A DNA stretch of 64,000 nt, taken from NCBI GenBank assembly GCA_010015655.1, contig ML976756.1:28246-92245 (forward strand), read 5' to 3'. The stretch is from Bimuria novae-zelandiae CBS 107.79 (taxonomy: Eukaryota; Ascomycota; Dothideomycetes; Pleosporales; Didymosphaeriaceae). The position numbers and the translations under genes were made by a program. Below are positions 1-12,339 of the stretch, in pieces; the stretch's first letter is position 1; every line of letters starts with the position of its first letter. A model generated the notes under the pieces. The model worked only from the letters and a program-made list of their open reading frames with translations. It did not search any database and was not told the DNA's origin.

Positions 1-299
1 CGTTTTCCTATTGTATGGACCCGCCTCTGGCAAGGCAAACGTCTCCTCAACCACGTCGTCAAGAAGGATGCCGGCTAAAACATCCAGCTGGTGGACGGCA
101 GCCAGTTTCTCGACCACAACACCAACCTCCTTCCTAATTAGGAAAGTTGTATATATACGAACGTTCGGCCGAACGTTCGTTGTACTGTTCGAAGACGCTC
201 CTGTTCGAGTCGTCTCGAACGTACGTACATTTGTATGTGGGCCGAACGAACGAACAAGCACCTTGTTCGGATCCTGTTCGATTCGTTGGCAGCGCTGAT
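1..299. other. Unassigned island edge, not RIP-mutated
   Basis: This stretch has normal base composition, unlike the AT-rich DNA that follows. On the plus strand frame 1 is open from base 1 to a TAA near 76 and then to a TAG near 139. It reads like the end of a coding segment with one stop, but I do not recognise the protein. From about 150 to 290 the motif GTTCG/CGAAC recurs many times, including a perfect palindrome. It could be the tail of a gene or the end of another transposon that starts outside the window. Confidence 0.3.
157..180. repeat. 24-bp perfect palindrome of CGAAC/GTTCG units
   Basis: Bases 157-180 read the same on both strands, with GGCC at the centre flanked by ACGTTC-type arms. 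Further CGAAC/GTTCG copies lie to about 285. The role is unknown: protein-binding repeats within a transposon end, or chance amplification. Confidence 0.6.
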
Positions 300-1386
300 T
301 GCCATTCGTAGTTATACGTGTGCTATATTACCTATAAAAGGAAATATAGCATTGCGGGACCAATTGTCTGGTTCTAAGCCCTAAATAGTAGCCCTATAAT
401 CTAGATATAGTTTATAAAGCACTCTACCTAGACTAGTAAGTTGTTTCTAAAGTCTTTAAGGCTGCCGCGGCCGCGTTTTACCACTAACTATTAGGTACTT
501 AGGTCTAACTTTATAACACTTTATAATTTAGTAGTTCTAGAACCAATGACGATGCGGAGGCGGGTAAGGTTATATAGGTCAAATTTATAGTTTAGGATGA
601 GGTGAATATCCTTTAGATGGACGCCTAGGATCTACTCGACGACCTGCATTATCTGCGGGGAGAAACGCTCACCTACTAAACTACTATTATTATTAGTTAT
701 TAGCGTGACGCCTTAATAGAGCTAAGCTAGCTCTAGCATCGCCTTCTTAGCCTCTAGCTCTTGCATTCTTTCTTAGTGTTAGAGCTCTTAAAGCTTGGCC
801 TGTAACTTGTGTTATTAAAGCTCTTTATTTGTGATTGTGGCTTTATGGCTTGTCGTCGGCTGTGTAGGCTATTATTAAGTAGGTATTATAGTTATCTAGC
901 TATGCTAGGGCCGTTGAAGCATGGTAGGGTCAACGGTAGAGGCAGTGTTACTGCTAGGAAAGGCTAGAAAGTTGGCTATAGTAAGCGTAATAAAATTCTA
1001 AAATTTGCGTAGTATTCGTACGAATTCCTACAGTGGCAATGAGGTAGTAGGTAGATGGGGGCATCGTCCGAATGCATCGCTTCTTTATAATGCTGCACTT
1101 CTTTGTGTAGTGCTTGGCGGCTCGATCGAGTATAGAACCTTTCATTTAACTTACTTAATTTACACCTAATTAAGCGCTATTTTAGCAGGCTTAAGAGTTT
1201 TTTAAAAAACTATAAAGTAAAGAGCGCGTTAAAATAAGCTAAAAATAATATAGTAGTATTTATATAATCTGTTTAGCGGGAAGATAAGATAATAAGGTAA
1301 TATATAGCTTATTAACTCTATCCTAATTACTTTCGTGATGTGGCTAAAGCTTATAAAAAATCTAATTATAATAATAACTTTATGGC
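300..1386. other. RIP-degraded transposon relic, unclassified
   Basis: Very AT-rich sequence with stops in all frames and no intact gene. On the minus strand around 690-790 a broken coding trace is rich in Glu, Lys, Leu and Ala (coiled-coil-like), resembling the C-terminal tails of some fungal DDE transposases, but this is too weak to name. It is the host sequence into which the Gypsy element at 1387 inserted, so it is contiguous with the DNA at 13715. Confidence 0.4.
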
Positions 1387-1863
1387 TATTAAGTCCCTAC
1401 GGGTAGCTAGTCCGAAATGGGGTTAAGGTTGGTTCTCTAGCAGGAGCGATGTCGAAGACAGGAAAGGGTGTATTAATAGCTCGCGCTTATTAATAGGGTG
1501 TTAGTATTAAAGTGAGGTGCGTTATAATTAAATCAACAAGAGCCTAAGTGAATCCAAATAATAGATTAATAAATAGGTTGAATACGAGGTGGAAGAGTCC
1601 ATTCTTATGTTCCTATATACTTAGCATGCTTGACTTGCTCGCTTCGAGCATGTCGAGCGCAGCCTTGGCTTTCTGCATATGCTTGACTTGCTCGACTTAA
1701 GCGGAGCGAGCACAGCCTTGGCTTCCTGCACCTGCTTGACTTGCTTGCTTCGAGCGCTTTAAGCAGTCACGTGACTTGCCTATTGCTGTGCCACCATTGG
1801 CTCCCATAAGACCTTGGCCGTCTTAGAATGTTAGCCTGGTAATGCTAAATACAGATCTTAACA
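1387..1863 (-). repeat. 3' LTR of the Gypsy element (477 bp)
   Basis: Matches 13291-13714 along its length but is 53 bp longer, because a segment with the core CAGCCTTGGCTT...CTGCA is present twice (about 1628-1740) where the other LTR has it once. The TG...CA ends are partly mutated by transition. The duplication must have arisen after integration or by unequal exchange. Confidence 0.92.
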
Positions 1864-2060
1864 TTATCCTCCTTCTCTAGTGATTTGTCCTCGAATTACA
1901 TAACCTGTCTTATAAAATAGATAAAGTTTAGTTGCCCTGCTTCTTAGTATATTTTGCTATAATGTCTTCCGCTAAAGCCCGCGCTATCCGTCTTAGCATT
2001 AAAACTTACTATAATAGTATTGTCTATCCTATCTCTTGCGATTATTGCTTACTTTCTAGC

Positions 2061-2236
2061 TGTCAGATAAAAAGCATATCAAGTTCGGAGGATCAGGGGT
2101 AGCCCGAAAAAGGCCGGGGATTAACCGAGAACACACAGAACCTGCCGAGGGAACCCCGTAGACAGGCAGAACAACCCAATACATTAATTCAACCCCCCGA
2201 ATCATCAGGACATCCATTAAGACGTGACATCTAACA
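2061..2236. repeat. 176-bp solo LTR-like insertion, TSD CTAGC
   Basis: A GC-richer block starting TGTCAGAT and ending ATCTAACA (TG...CA, near-perfect inverted ends) is flanked exactly by CTAGC at 2056-2060 and 2237-2241. It sits inside the RIP-damaged Gypsy but is itself almost free of RIP stops and AT drift, so it inserted later. The ends resemble those of the Copia LTR here (TGTCCGAT...ATCTGACA) while the interior does not. The size fits a very short LTR family or a TRIM-type element left as a solo LTR. Confidence 0.8.
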
Positions 2237-5200
2237 CTAGCTCTAAGTGTATTATTATGCTATTATCTAATCCTAACGCCTATCTAAAGTGTTCTAAGTG
2301 CATTCGTGCGTAAAAGCCTTGCGTAAACTTATCGTAGGCGTCGTTAGACAAGACTCGTAATAAGTATAAAAAGAAAGTAGATGCGGATAAGAAATTATTA
2401 GCAAAAGTGTTAATATAACTTCTACAGAATAAGAAAATATTACAGCAGGCTAAAGAGCGTGCTAAGAAGAAGGCGCAATGCTTTATATCTAAAATAAATG
2501 CTACTAGAGAGTTAGAAGTAGAGGCGGTATTAGAGGACTGTCCTATCGTGGCGGCCACTGTTAGCTTTTCTCCTTTAATGTAGTCAACACTAGGGTTGCT
2601 AGTTAATTACTCCGGTACCTTACCTATAACCGCGAATGGTTCTTAGGTATGTTCCTGTAGTATTATTAGAGTAACTATTTATAGTTTGCTAAGTTCTCTT
2701 TAGGTTCCTATGTGTTTTCGCTATATAGGTATTCCTTTTATTTAATAAGGTACGTGCGTGGCTAATCCGTGTGTTGCAGTATTCGTTTAACTTTAAATTC
2801 GTTTTCTTCCTCTGGCTGGTGATAGAAGGTGGTTTCGACTGGTGTCTCTAGGTCGGCTAGTTCCAATCGGTCTATATGGAATACCTAGTGTATCTTGGCG
2901 TCTGGTGGTAGTTCTAATTAGTAGTTAACTAGTGATATTTGCTCGGAAATAAAAAATGGTCCGACCTTAACATAATCTAGTTTCTTATGTTTCTTTTTCT
3001 AAGTTTAAAGGTTCTTTATAAGTAGGTATGCTTTATCCCCCTTCTTTAGCTAAGGTGCCGTTTTTCGTTTTCGATTTATGTAGGAAATAGCTTGCTATTA
3101 AGCTTTCTTAAGATTCTCTTAGAGTTATTCGTGTGTCGTTTTTATTCTTTCTACCAAACTGATGGCTTCTTCTATCCTAATATTTATAGGAAATATTTAG
3201 TTAAAGAGATATAGATGTCTTCCGTAGTTTACATAGAACGGCGTGTATCCTGTTACTACTAATATCTTGTTATTGTATGCCAATTGTGCCATAGGTAATA
3301 GGGAAATCTAGTTATTTTTCTAGTTGTTGTAGTAGATGCGTAGGTACGTTTTAATTATCTAATTCGTATGTTCTGTTTATCCGTCCGTTTGTGGATAATA
3401 AGCTATTAATAGCTTCCGTTTTATTCCGATAAGTGCTATAAGCGTTGTCTAGTAATTTAAGGTGAAGAGCTTGTCTCGATTGCTAATAATTATCTTTAGT
3501 ATGCCGTAGTGTCGTATAAGGCGGTCTAGGATAAGAAATGCGAGTTCCTTAGCCGTAGTCGTCTTCTGGCATGGTAGTAGTTCTACGTACTTGGTGAATT
3601 GGCAAACGATTACTAATATAGAATTATACTTTATTCCTATTGCTAGGTCCTTTAATCTGGGTAGTCCTGTTATAAAGTCTATAGTAATATCTTCCTATAG
3701 TGCTGTCGGTATCTGGATTGCTTGCATCTCGCCGTATTTAAGATATATTATGTGCTTGTTTCGTTAGCATTCTGCGCATTTGCGAATATACTAGGTTACT
3801 ACTTCTTTAATTTCTTTAAAGCTATAGTTGCGTTAGATAAGTTCTATTATTTTCTTAACTCCTGGGTGTCCGTACACAGGGTCGTCGTGGTATTATTAGA
3901 TAATCTCGGTCTGTTAGTTCGCGGGTACCTCTCGTGTTGTTACAAGGATTTAATTAAGTTCCGCTGTTAGTCCAAGGGATCCGTCTTTATTCTGCTATAG
4001 GATAGTAGAGTAGGTCTTAATCTTATCTCTTATAAGATCGCTACGCCTGCTTAGAGCGTCTGCTCGTCCATTTTCCTTGCCTGGAGTGTACATAATCTTA
4101 AATTTGTACTATCCTATTGTTTCTAACCATCTCGCTTAACGTGGTGTTAATTCCTTAGTCGTCGTGAATCGTAAGAGATTCTTGTAGTCTATAAAAATTA
4201 TAAGGTCTAAGTAACTATGTACGTAAATTCTCTAATACTTTAATGCTCTAATAATCGCGTATTGTTCTTTATCGTGTATGTCGTATCTTAATTCCGCGTC
4301 GTTAAGTTTACATAAGTAGTATGCGATTAGATACTAATACCTATCCTTCTCTTACTTTACATATACTTCTAGTGCTAGATCGCTTGCATTCGTTTTAATC
4401 CTTAGTGGCCTATTATCTTGGAAGTGCATTAGTACTAGTAGACTAATACATGCTTATCGCAGTGCTTGGAATGCTTCTTTGCATTTTGTTATCTATTTAA
4501 AAGGTATATCTTTCTTAGTAAGGTTTGTAAGCGGTATCGTGATCTTCGTGTAGTCTTTAATAAATTATCGATTAAATCCATAGAATCCTAAGAATTCTTG
4601 GATGTTCTTAGCTAATTATAGTCGTGGTTAGTCCTTAACATATTTAATTTTGTTAGGGCTTACCTTAATTCCTTTAGTGTTAATAATATATCTAAGGAAT
4701 TTAAGTTTTATTTAGAAGAACTTGCACTTTTCTAGTTTTAGTTATAAGTATAACTTATTAAGTTCTTTAAGTACTATCTTAACATGTTCCACGTGGTCGT
4801 TTATGTTTTCTAAGTAGATTAGAATGTTATCTATGTATGCAATAATAAAGATGTTAAGGTAGTGTTATAAGACATTATTAATAAGCGCCTGGAATGTAGC
4901 TAGTGCGTTTGTAAGTCCAAATAGCATAATAGTATACTTAAATAATCTATATCTAGATCTAAACGCTATTTTCTATTCTTTACCTTCTTTAATTTATATA
5001 AGGTGGTATCTATCGCGTAGGTCTAGTGAGGTAAACATCTTTACTCGTGCTAGCCTATCTCGTAGTTCTCTAATGTTTAGTAACGGGTATTAATTCTTTA
5101 TTATCATGTCGTTAAGCTTTTAGTAGTCTACGTAGGGTCGTAATTCGCCGCTCTTCTTAGGTATAAATATAAATAGGCTTGCCGCTAGTAACTTTAATAG

Positions 5201-5857
5201 TCGTATATATCCCTTTGCCAAATTCTTCTTAATAAATTCCTTTTCTTCTTAGAGTTCTTTGCCTAATTTTGCGTATAGTAGTCTAAAGGGTGGCGTCTTC
5301 CCTTCTTCCAGGTCAATCTTGTAATCCTAAAGTTAGTGCTTAGGTAGATTTGCTTTTCCTTCCTCTTCTCGAAACAGATAGCTCTATTCCATAAACTATT
5401 TAGGGATTTCGTGGATTATGCGTTGCCCTCTTTCCTTTGCAGGAATTGGCTTGTCTACTTCCTTGCGCTCTGTGACCTGGTGGTTCCTGCTAGCGTCTGC
5501 CAAGGGTGATTCGATCTTAAATCTCGTTTGCGAGACTATGTTATTAATAGCTCTCTTATTTACTATTAAATTCTGCTAATGCGTAGGCTTTACTTATAAA
5601 GCATAGTTATAGCGCTTAAAGGATAGTGTTCTTTTTCCCTAATTAATTATAGGGTTGTGTTTCCTTAACTAGGGTAGTTTTAGTATTACATCGTGACTAG
5701 CTTCCTTAAGAATATCGAGGGTAGTTATTTCCCTGTGTTTATAGATCTTAAGTATTATCTTAACCTTGTACTTAATTCGTGGCGTGCCTGGCATTAGGTG
5801 TCTATTCGCGATATAAATAATATAAGCGTCTTCTTTCTTACGCGTAGAGAGTCCTAC

Positions 5858-6108
5858 TGTCCGATTACATGGCCCCTTGCACACACGAAGGTAGCTGGCG
5901 CAACCCTACACAAAGAGACTTTGCCAGCAGTCCGGTTCATCCGCACGATTCCGGGCGGGACAAAGGGCAACTCTCCTTACTCAACGGAAATAGATTAGCG
6001 TCTTAACGTAAGACGTAAGGATAAAAGAGCCTTACATTCTTGCAAAGACACATAAAGCAGAAGAATTAATTACTTTTCTATCTTATTAAAAACACCCTTT
6101 AATCTAAC
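5858..6108 (+). repeat. 5' LTR of Copia element (251 bp)
   Basis: Starts TGTCCGATTACATGG and ends ATCTAACA, where the 3' LTR has ATCTGACA. A third copy lies at 58027-58278 in the other island. Compared with that copy, the differences here are mostly G-to-A and C-to-T. Confidence 0.95.
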
Positions 6109-6169
6109 AATTAAGAGTCTCACTGCCTCAACCGATACTGCCTCAATTAAGCCAATCACAATAGCTCTA

Positions 6170-9100
6170 TTGACCCTTAGAGATCCTACAGTTATCCTGA
6201 CTAATTACACAAATTACACGCCATGGCTAAAACAGCTTAAAACAAGATGCCAATTCCTAAAGGTCTGGAATATTATTGACCCAGCGCTAATAGATAAACC
6301 AAAACAGAAACCCGCGATGCCGGTGCCGCCGCTAATAAGCAACTACCAATCAAGCGCCGCCTACATGACCGCGAACCCGAATAACGTGCCAATATTGCTA
6401 TCCTATCTATCAACGGCAGGTGCGAAAGCATACAAAGATGATAGCGACTATTATAAAGAACGGCTCGAGATCTATAAGATTACAGACCAAGACTACCGAG
6501 AACAAGAGGCAGACCTCGATAAGGTGGTCACCTTTCTCTAATTAACAATCTCCGTACACCTGCAGAGTAACTACTGCATCCCTGGAGGTACAATAAAGCA
6601 ATAGATTAATAACCTCATAATTACAGTTAGGGTTAACTATTAAGACGAACATCGACGAGCAAGGGCAAGATACTAAAAAGCCCTTAAGCTAATAAGAATA
6701 GCCAGATTATAGGCTACATGGCTATCTAAGTACGATTATGCAGCTATAGAAGCAGAGACTAATTAGGTCCTAGAGCTTTAAAGGCTAGACTTAGTTAAAG
6801 AAGACTTTATAAAGGCAGTTATCCATGTCGCACCTATATAGGTAACGACCTTCTAGTAATATAGAAGCAGAGATGCAGCTATCTTACGAAAGAATATAAT
6901 AAAACTCTTCCAAAACTACATAATCCTGTAGCACCCGATTAAGGGCAAACAAAAGGGCGCTTTTGCTACTGCAGGTTCATCTCTTGCTGACGGTGGTGAA
7001 TCCACCTAGGCTACAGACAGGGACGCCTCTCTTGTGGATGAAGTAGCATTATCTAAAAGTCAAGGAAGACCTCGGAATTATAAACAATAAAATAATAGTT
7101 AACGTACCAAATCTAAGCAGTCGCCTTAGAGCCTTAAGCCAACGATAGTTAGTGGTAATTATTACCTTGCTTATAAACTACGCCATAGTCTTCAAGACTG
7201 TTTCTATGCCTTTCCAAATAAGCAGCCAGACTAGTTTAGAGCGAACCCTCTCATGGTAAAGCTAGTCAAGCTTAGGCTAGAACATAATACTAACTTCCAA
7301 GAGAAGTTAAGAATAGTAAAAAGACTAAAGTCTTAAACACCTAGAATTAAATTATCGCATACTCCCACTCCAACTTGAATTACTAAGGCTAATAATAAGT
7401 GACTAAATAGACGCAAGATCACTAAAATCCTAGCGAGCTTTAAAGCCATATCTGTCTACACTAACCTAAACACGTACCCATTACGATGCTCAGCTATACT
7501 CGATTTAGGCATAACTTGCCATATCTTTAATAACATCGATCGCTTTGTCTCCTACCAGCCACCGGCGCCGGGAGACTTCATATGGGCAGGGAATACGCAA
7601 ATATAGATTAAAGGATATAAAAGCGTCTATCTTAACGTACAAAGTGCAAGCAACAATTAAATAATATAGCTAGATAATATCGCCTATTGCCCTGACCTGC
7701 TCTGCAACCTTGTATTGTTCCGATTACTCTGGAGGCAAGGCCTTTAGTGGGATATAAGGGCAGACCTAACGACTCTAAAGAGAAGAGATAATACTATACT
7801 AGCAGAACTTTAAGAGTTACATAGACAGTGGGTGCTAGAACACAGGACAAGGCCAGTAGGTGGTACTCCTACTAAAGCTGCGCATGCCACCCACAAGACC
7901 AACACACGTACTAAACGAAGACTATAGAGGGTAGATACATTAACCTGGCACTAATAATTAGGCCATCCAGGCCCTTAGGCTCTCGAACATCTCGTATAGT
8001 AATCTAAGGGAGTAAAGATTAAAGGCCTACCCACTGTTAAGTGTAACGCCTGCGGTAAAGCAAAACTAAAACGGCAAATACGCCGGCAAGCTAGAGACCT
8101 AACTAAAGGCCCTGGTAAGCGAGTCGCAATTAATTTTTACGACTACGAAGCAGACAGCTTAACAAGAAAGAAGAGCTAAATGCTAATTACTAATTAATTC
8201 TCTAGCTTTGTATAGGACTTCTACTTTAAGGATAATCGCCTAGCACGATCTATTATTAAGTAACTTAGCACTTTTATACTATTTATAAGAGTATAATATA
8301 ATGTTATAGTAAAAGTAATTAAATCCGATAACGAGATCTTCTCTATTAAGGCAAACGTTAAAAAGTAGTGCTTAGCATAAGGTATTAGAATTAAGCCTTT
8401 AGCACCCGATACTTAAGCACAAAATAGAGGGGCTAAACACTTAGGGGGTGTAATTAAGGAGAAAGCGCGTGCGATGCGACTTAACTTTAACCTACCTTAG
8501 TAGATATAGCCTAAAATCACCCAAGCTGTAGTCTACCTCTATAATTAAACCCTAAACTACGCTAATTAATAGCGATTACTATACGAAGTATTCTTTATAA
8601 TAGTAGCTCTTTAGAACGGCGTTATCACTTAACTAAAGAAGCCTAATTAAGCTTACTTGAAAGCCTATGGCTGCAAAGCCTTCGCCATGACTAATGACAC
8701 TAAACGTGGCAAGAGCAAGCTCTAATGGCTGGACCCTAAAGCTTAGATAGGCTATCTAGTTAGCTATAGATTAACTAACATTTGGAGGATATGGATCCCC
8801 TCCTTAGTAAAGATAATTAGTACTCGCGACGTAATATTCGACGAGGATACTATATTCTTAGGCAAAACCAAAGACCTAATAGACAACCTTATGCATAGTA
8901 TATTAGAAGAAATAGTAGCCTAGGTATAATTAGTAGAGTTACCTCCCTCACCTTAATAAGAGTAAGCCACCGAGTCCTTCTTTAAAGATAAGACAATTAG
9001 TAAAGCGTTAGAGGAAGAGGTTAAAGAAGCTCCCAAGTACAGGCAAGATAGGAAAGCTAGGTACAAATATTTAATACCTCCCTTAACGCTGCTACTAGTA

Positions 9101-10950
9101 ACACTCCTTGCACAATTAATAGCAGGAGATAATTAGCTTAAACTATCGCTAGTAGTGTAAACAGGGCAGTTACAAACAAGCCTATGGGCCGCAGCCTTTA
9201 TGGCAGGCACCGAAGCCGGTAGTAGCGGCAAATACAAGGGCAAGGCTCTCGATAAGGCGCAGCTTCGACGAATGATCACATTAGGCAAGAAACCATATCG
9301 AAGTGTACTCCCAGAGCCACCCACATGTCGAAGCAAGCTCGAGGATCACCTACTCTATAATATGTGGAAGGAAGCCGAGCGATCTTATCTTTAAAGCTAT
9401 AAGGAAATAAAGTCCTAGAGTGAGGTTGTAGCAGCTCTAATAAGAGCATTAGGTTATTAGATTCTCGACTGCATGTAGGTATATACCTACAAGTTTAACA
9501 AGTACTATTAATTACAGAAATGCAAGGCGAGATTAGTGGTGCGAGGCGATTAACAGCGGCACCTTAACTCACAAGAAACCTATGCCGCAACGCTGGCAGG
9601 ACGATCATTTCGCATGCTCATGGCAATAGCTGCACGATTTAACCTAGAACTAATTTAATACGACGTCACGAACGCCTTCGTACATGCAAAGCTCGATAGA
9701 GAGATCTACATGAGGATGCCCCGCGGATATACGCGAGTAGGCACAGTCCTGCAATTGCATAAGGCGCTCTATGGATTACGTATCTCTCCATTACTATGGC
9801 AGAGGGAGTTCACATCTACGCTCCGCAACATGGGCTTCACTATAGTCCCCTATAAGCCGTGTTGTCTTATCAAAGATGGCCTTATTCTTTTCTTTTACGT
9901 GGACAACCTAATTATCGCCTACTATAAAAATTAAGAGCACGCAGCTAAAGGAGCTATAGTAAAAATAAGTACTAAGTTCTCCTTTACTAGCGGGAAAGAT
10001 CTGCAGTGGTTCCTAGGGATTAAAATTATTAGGGATTGCCTAAACAGAAAGATTTAGCTTTTACAAGCCTTATATATCGACAAAATATCGCGCCTTATTA
10101 ATTACTATAAGATTCGCCACGATACCCTAATAGCAGTAGTTAAACTACTCCCACGCTTAGGGCTCGCCAGCAAGGCTGAAGTTAATTAATATTAGCGAAA
10201 GATAGGATTAATCCTCTACGCTGCGGTGACCACGCGACTAGATATTGCCTTTGCAAGCTCTTGATTATCACAATTCCTATCTAACCTAGGCAAAGAGCAC
10301 CAAGCAGCTACCGATCGAGTTCTCCTCTACCTTGCTAATACTAGATTATTAGGCCTTCAGCTTAGGGGTGTAGATACTTTAGAAGTGGCGAGTGACGCGT
10401 CCTTTGCCGATAATACGCTCGACCGCAAGAGCTCGCAAGGATACATTATTAAACTATTTAGTGGCCTAATTGCCTAGAAAGCAAACAAGCAGGACATAGT
10501 TACTATATTAATAACTAAAGCCGAATTACTAGCACTATCACAGGTGGCGAAGGAGGCTCTATTTACATCCCGATTGCTAAAGGAGCTGAAGATTAACCTT
10601 AGCGATTCCCTTATCACGATTAATTGCGATAACCAGCAAATAATCCGACTTATCACCGAAGAGATCACTAAGCTACAGACGAAGCTCCGTTATGTTAATA
10701 TCCACAATCACTAGCTAAGACAAGAAGTCGCATTTAGGATAATTAAGGTAGACTATTAATAATCGGAGGACATGGTTGCGGATAGACTTACAAAGGCCCT
10801 GCTAGCTAACAAGTGGAGCAAGTTCCTAGATAAATTAGGACTTGCAGAGATTAAGGACATAATTACAAATAAAGAAGTTAATCTGCTCGAGCTAGAGCAA
10901 AGGATAGAGGCCTTTGAGATTAAACTAAGATAGGACTATCTAATTACTAA
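6170..10950 (+). pseudogene. Copia gag-pol remnant
   Basis: The gag part is open for 123 codons at 6170-6541 and then broken. A gag-pre-integrase block with the signature Leu-Gly-His-Pro-Gly and a Cys-Asn-Ala-Cys pair lies at about 7940-8060. The reverse transcriptase is open at 9710-9934, with Leu-His-Lys-Ala-Leu-Tyr-Gly-Leu and the catalytic box read as Tyr-Val-Asp-Asn (Asn codon 9905-9907) in place of Tyr-Val-Asp-Asp. RNase H with Asp-Ala-Ser-Phe-Ala-Asp and Lys-Ser-Ser-Gln-Gly-Tyr lies at about 10390-10470. Many in-frame TAA/TAG stops have the RIP pattern. It is not functional. Confidence 0.9.
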
Positions 10951-10993
10951 CGAATGGTCTCCAGCTTGAGGATAAGCCCAAGCTGAGGGGGTG

Positions 10994-11245
10994 TGTCCGA
11001 TTACATGGCCCCTTACACACACGAAGGTAGCTGGCGCAACCCTATATAAAGAGACTTTGCCAGCAGTCCGGTTCATCCGCACGATTCTGGGCGGGACAAA
11101 GGGCGACTCTCCTTACTCAACGGAAATAGATTAGCGTCTTAACGTGAGACGTAAGGATAAAAGAGCCTTACATTCTTGCAAAGACACATGAAGCAGAAGA
11201 ATCAATTACTTTTCCATCTCATCAAAAACACCCTTTAATCTGACA
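10994..11245 (+). repeat. 3' LTR of Copia element (252 bp)
   Basis: Starts TGTCCGATTACATGG and ends AATCTGACA. It is followed at once by the target duplication CCTAC. Confidence 0.95.
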
Positions 11246-12339
11246 CCTACTCTGCTAAGTGCTTTCTAAGAGATGTAGCTTTGTTATGCTCCTAAATCTA
11301 GCATAGCCTTTATCTATGTTCTATTAAGCCGTATTAGTAGCTTAATTAATACTTAACTATTTATAGCATTTAATTCCTTAAAGGCGTCTTCTCGCTTAAG
11401 CCTGGGTCTAAAAAAGACACTTCCTCAGTGGATAGCTTAGTGGGTTAAAGATTACCGTTCTTATCCCGTGGTTGGCGGTATCGTGCTATTATTCGGGTTG
11501 CTTTACTATAGCTCCTTCTTTCTTGTTGGTCCATGCGCACTAGTTCTCCGTGATAGTTACTAGGTCTAAATCTAAAGAGTGCTTTATCCTATCTATGCGC
11601 TACACAGTTTGGGTATAGGCACGTCTGCTAAATCTTTAACATGCATTTGTTATTAATTAATATAGTGTAGGTAAGGTTTTAAGCTTTACTAAGATATAGG
11701 AAGTACTTTGCTTCTCGCTTATCCTATAGGTGCTTATTACATTTGGCGATTAGGCAATTAAACTATTCCTATTTGCATTATTTCTGTGGTCGTGGGAAGT
11801 ATCTATACTATTTAGCGTAGAGATGCGTATTGCATGCGTTAGTAGTATAGAATCTCTATCTAAGGATTCCGTAATTAGGATTTTGGTGGTCTAGGTCGTA
11901 CTTTAGTCTATAGCTAAGATTCTTAACGGGGTATTTCTTCTTTAGGTTCTAGTGTTTATAATCATGGTCTATAAATTCTTATATTACTAAGCTAATTAGT
12001 TAGGTGCGTACTGCATTTAGCTTAGTTATCGTAAATCTAAAATTAGTTTCACGCGGTTAATATTAATTTAAGAATTAGAATATATTATGTTCTTTCTTAT
12101 CCGTGAGTCTTTTTATATTTAGATGTGGTGTAGGGGCGCGTTTCTTTAGCTCCTCCTGCTTTACCTCTAATCCTTCTTCTATATCTTCGTATAGCTAAGA
12201 GTTAGGCGAGTCCGTTTGCTCTAAGTCCCTATCTTAGGTATTAAGTTACTTAATAATATTAATAACTTACTATTCTTCGTCAGTCACGTTCGCGTCTTCG
12301 ACAATTAGTACGTTTAACTGTCTAATAACCTTGTTCCTA

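Larger units (their letters stand above)
5858..11245 (+). mobile_element. Ty1/Copia LTR retrotransposon, full length, RIP-inactivated
   Basis: Identical-ended LTRs (5858-6108 and 10994-11245) with TGTC...GACA termini are flanked by the 5-bp duplication CCTAC (5853-5857 and 11246-11250). A polypurine tract with a run of five G lies just before the 3' LTR (about 10980-10991). Internal traces run gag, integrase, reverse transcriptase, RNase H on the plus strand, the Copia order. The element is nested in the Gypsy pol. All LTR-LTR differences I can see are transitions, apart from one single-base length difference. Confidence 0.95.
2242..12300 (-). pseudogene. Gypsy pol remnant, interrupted by a Copia element
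   Basis: On the minus strand the trace includes a reverse transcriptase block at about 5100-5165 (Lys-Lys-Ser-Gly-Glu-Leu-Arg-Pro-Tyr-Val-Asp-Tyr) and the catalytic box at 4826-4837, which now reads Tyr-Ile-Asp-Asn instead of Tyr-Ile-Asp-Asp. The Asp-to-Asn change is a G-to-A transition on the coding strand, as RIP makes. Copia splits the gene at 5853-11250. The 2242-2600 part holds a short Lys/Arg-rich, C-terminal-like open stretch. Integrase lies between but is too degraded for me to mark residues. Confidence 0.8.
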
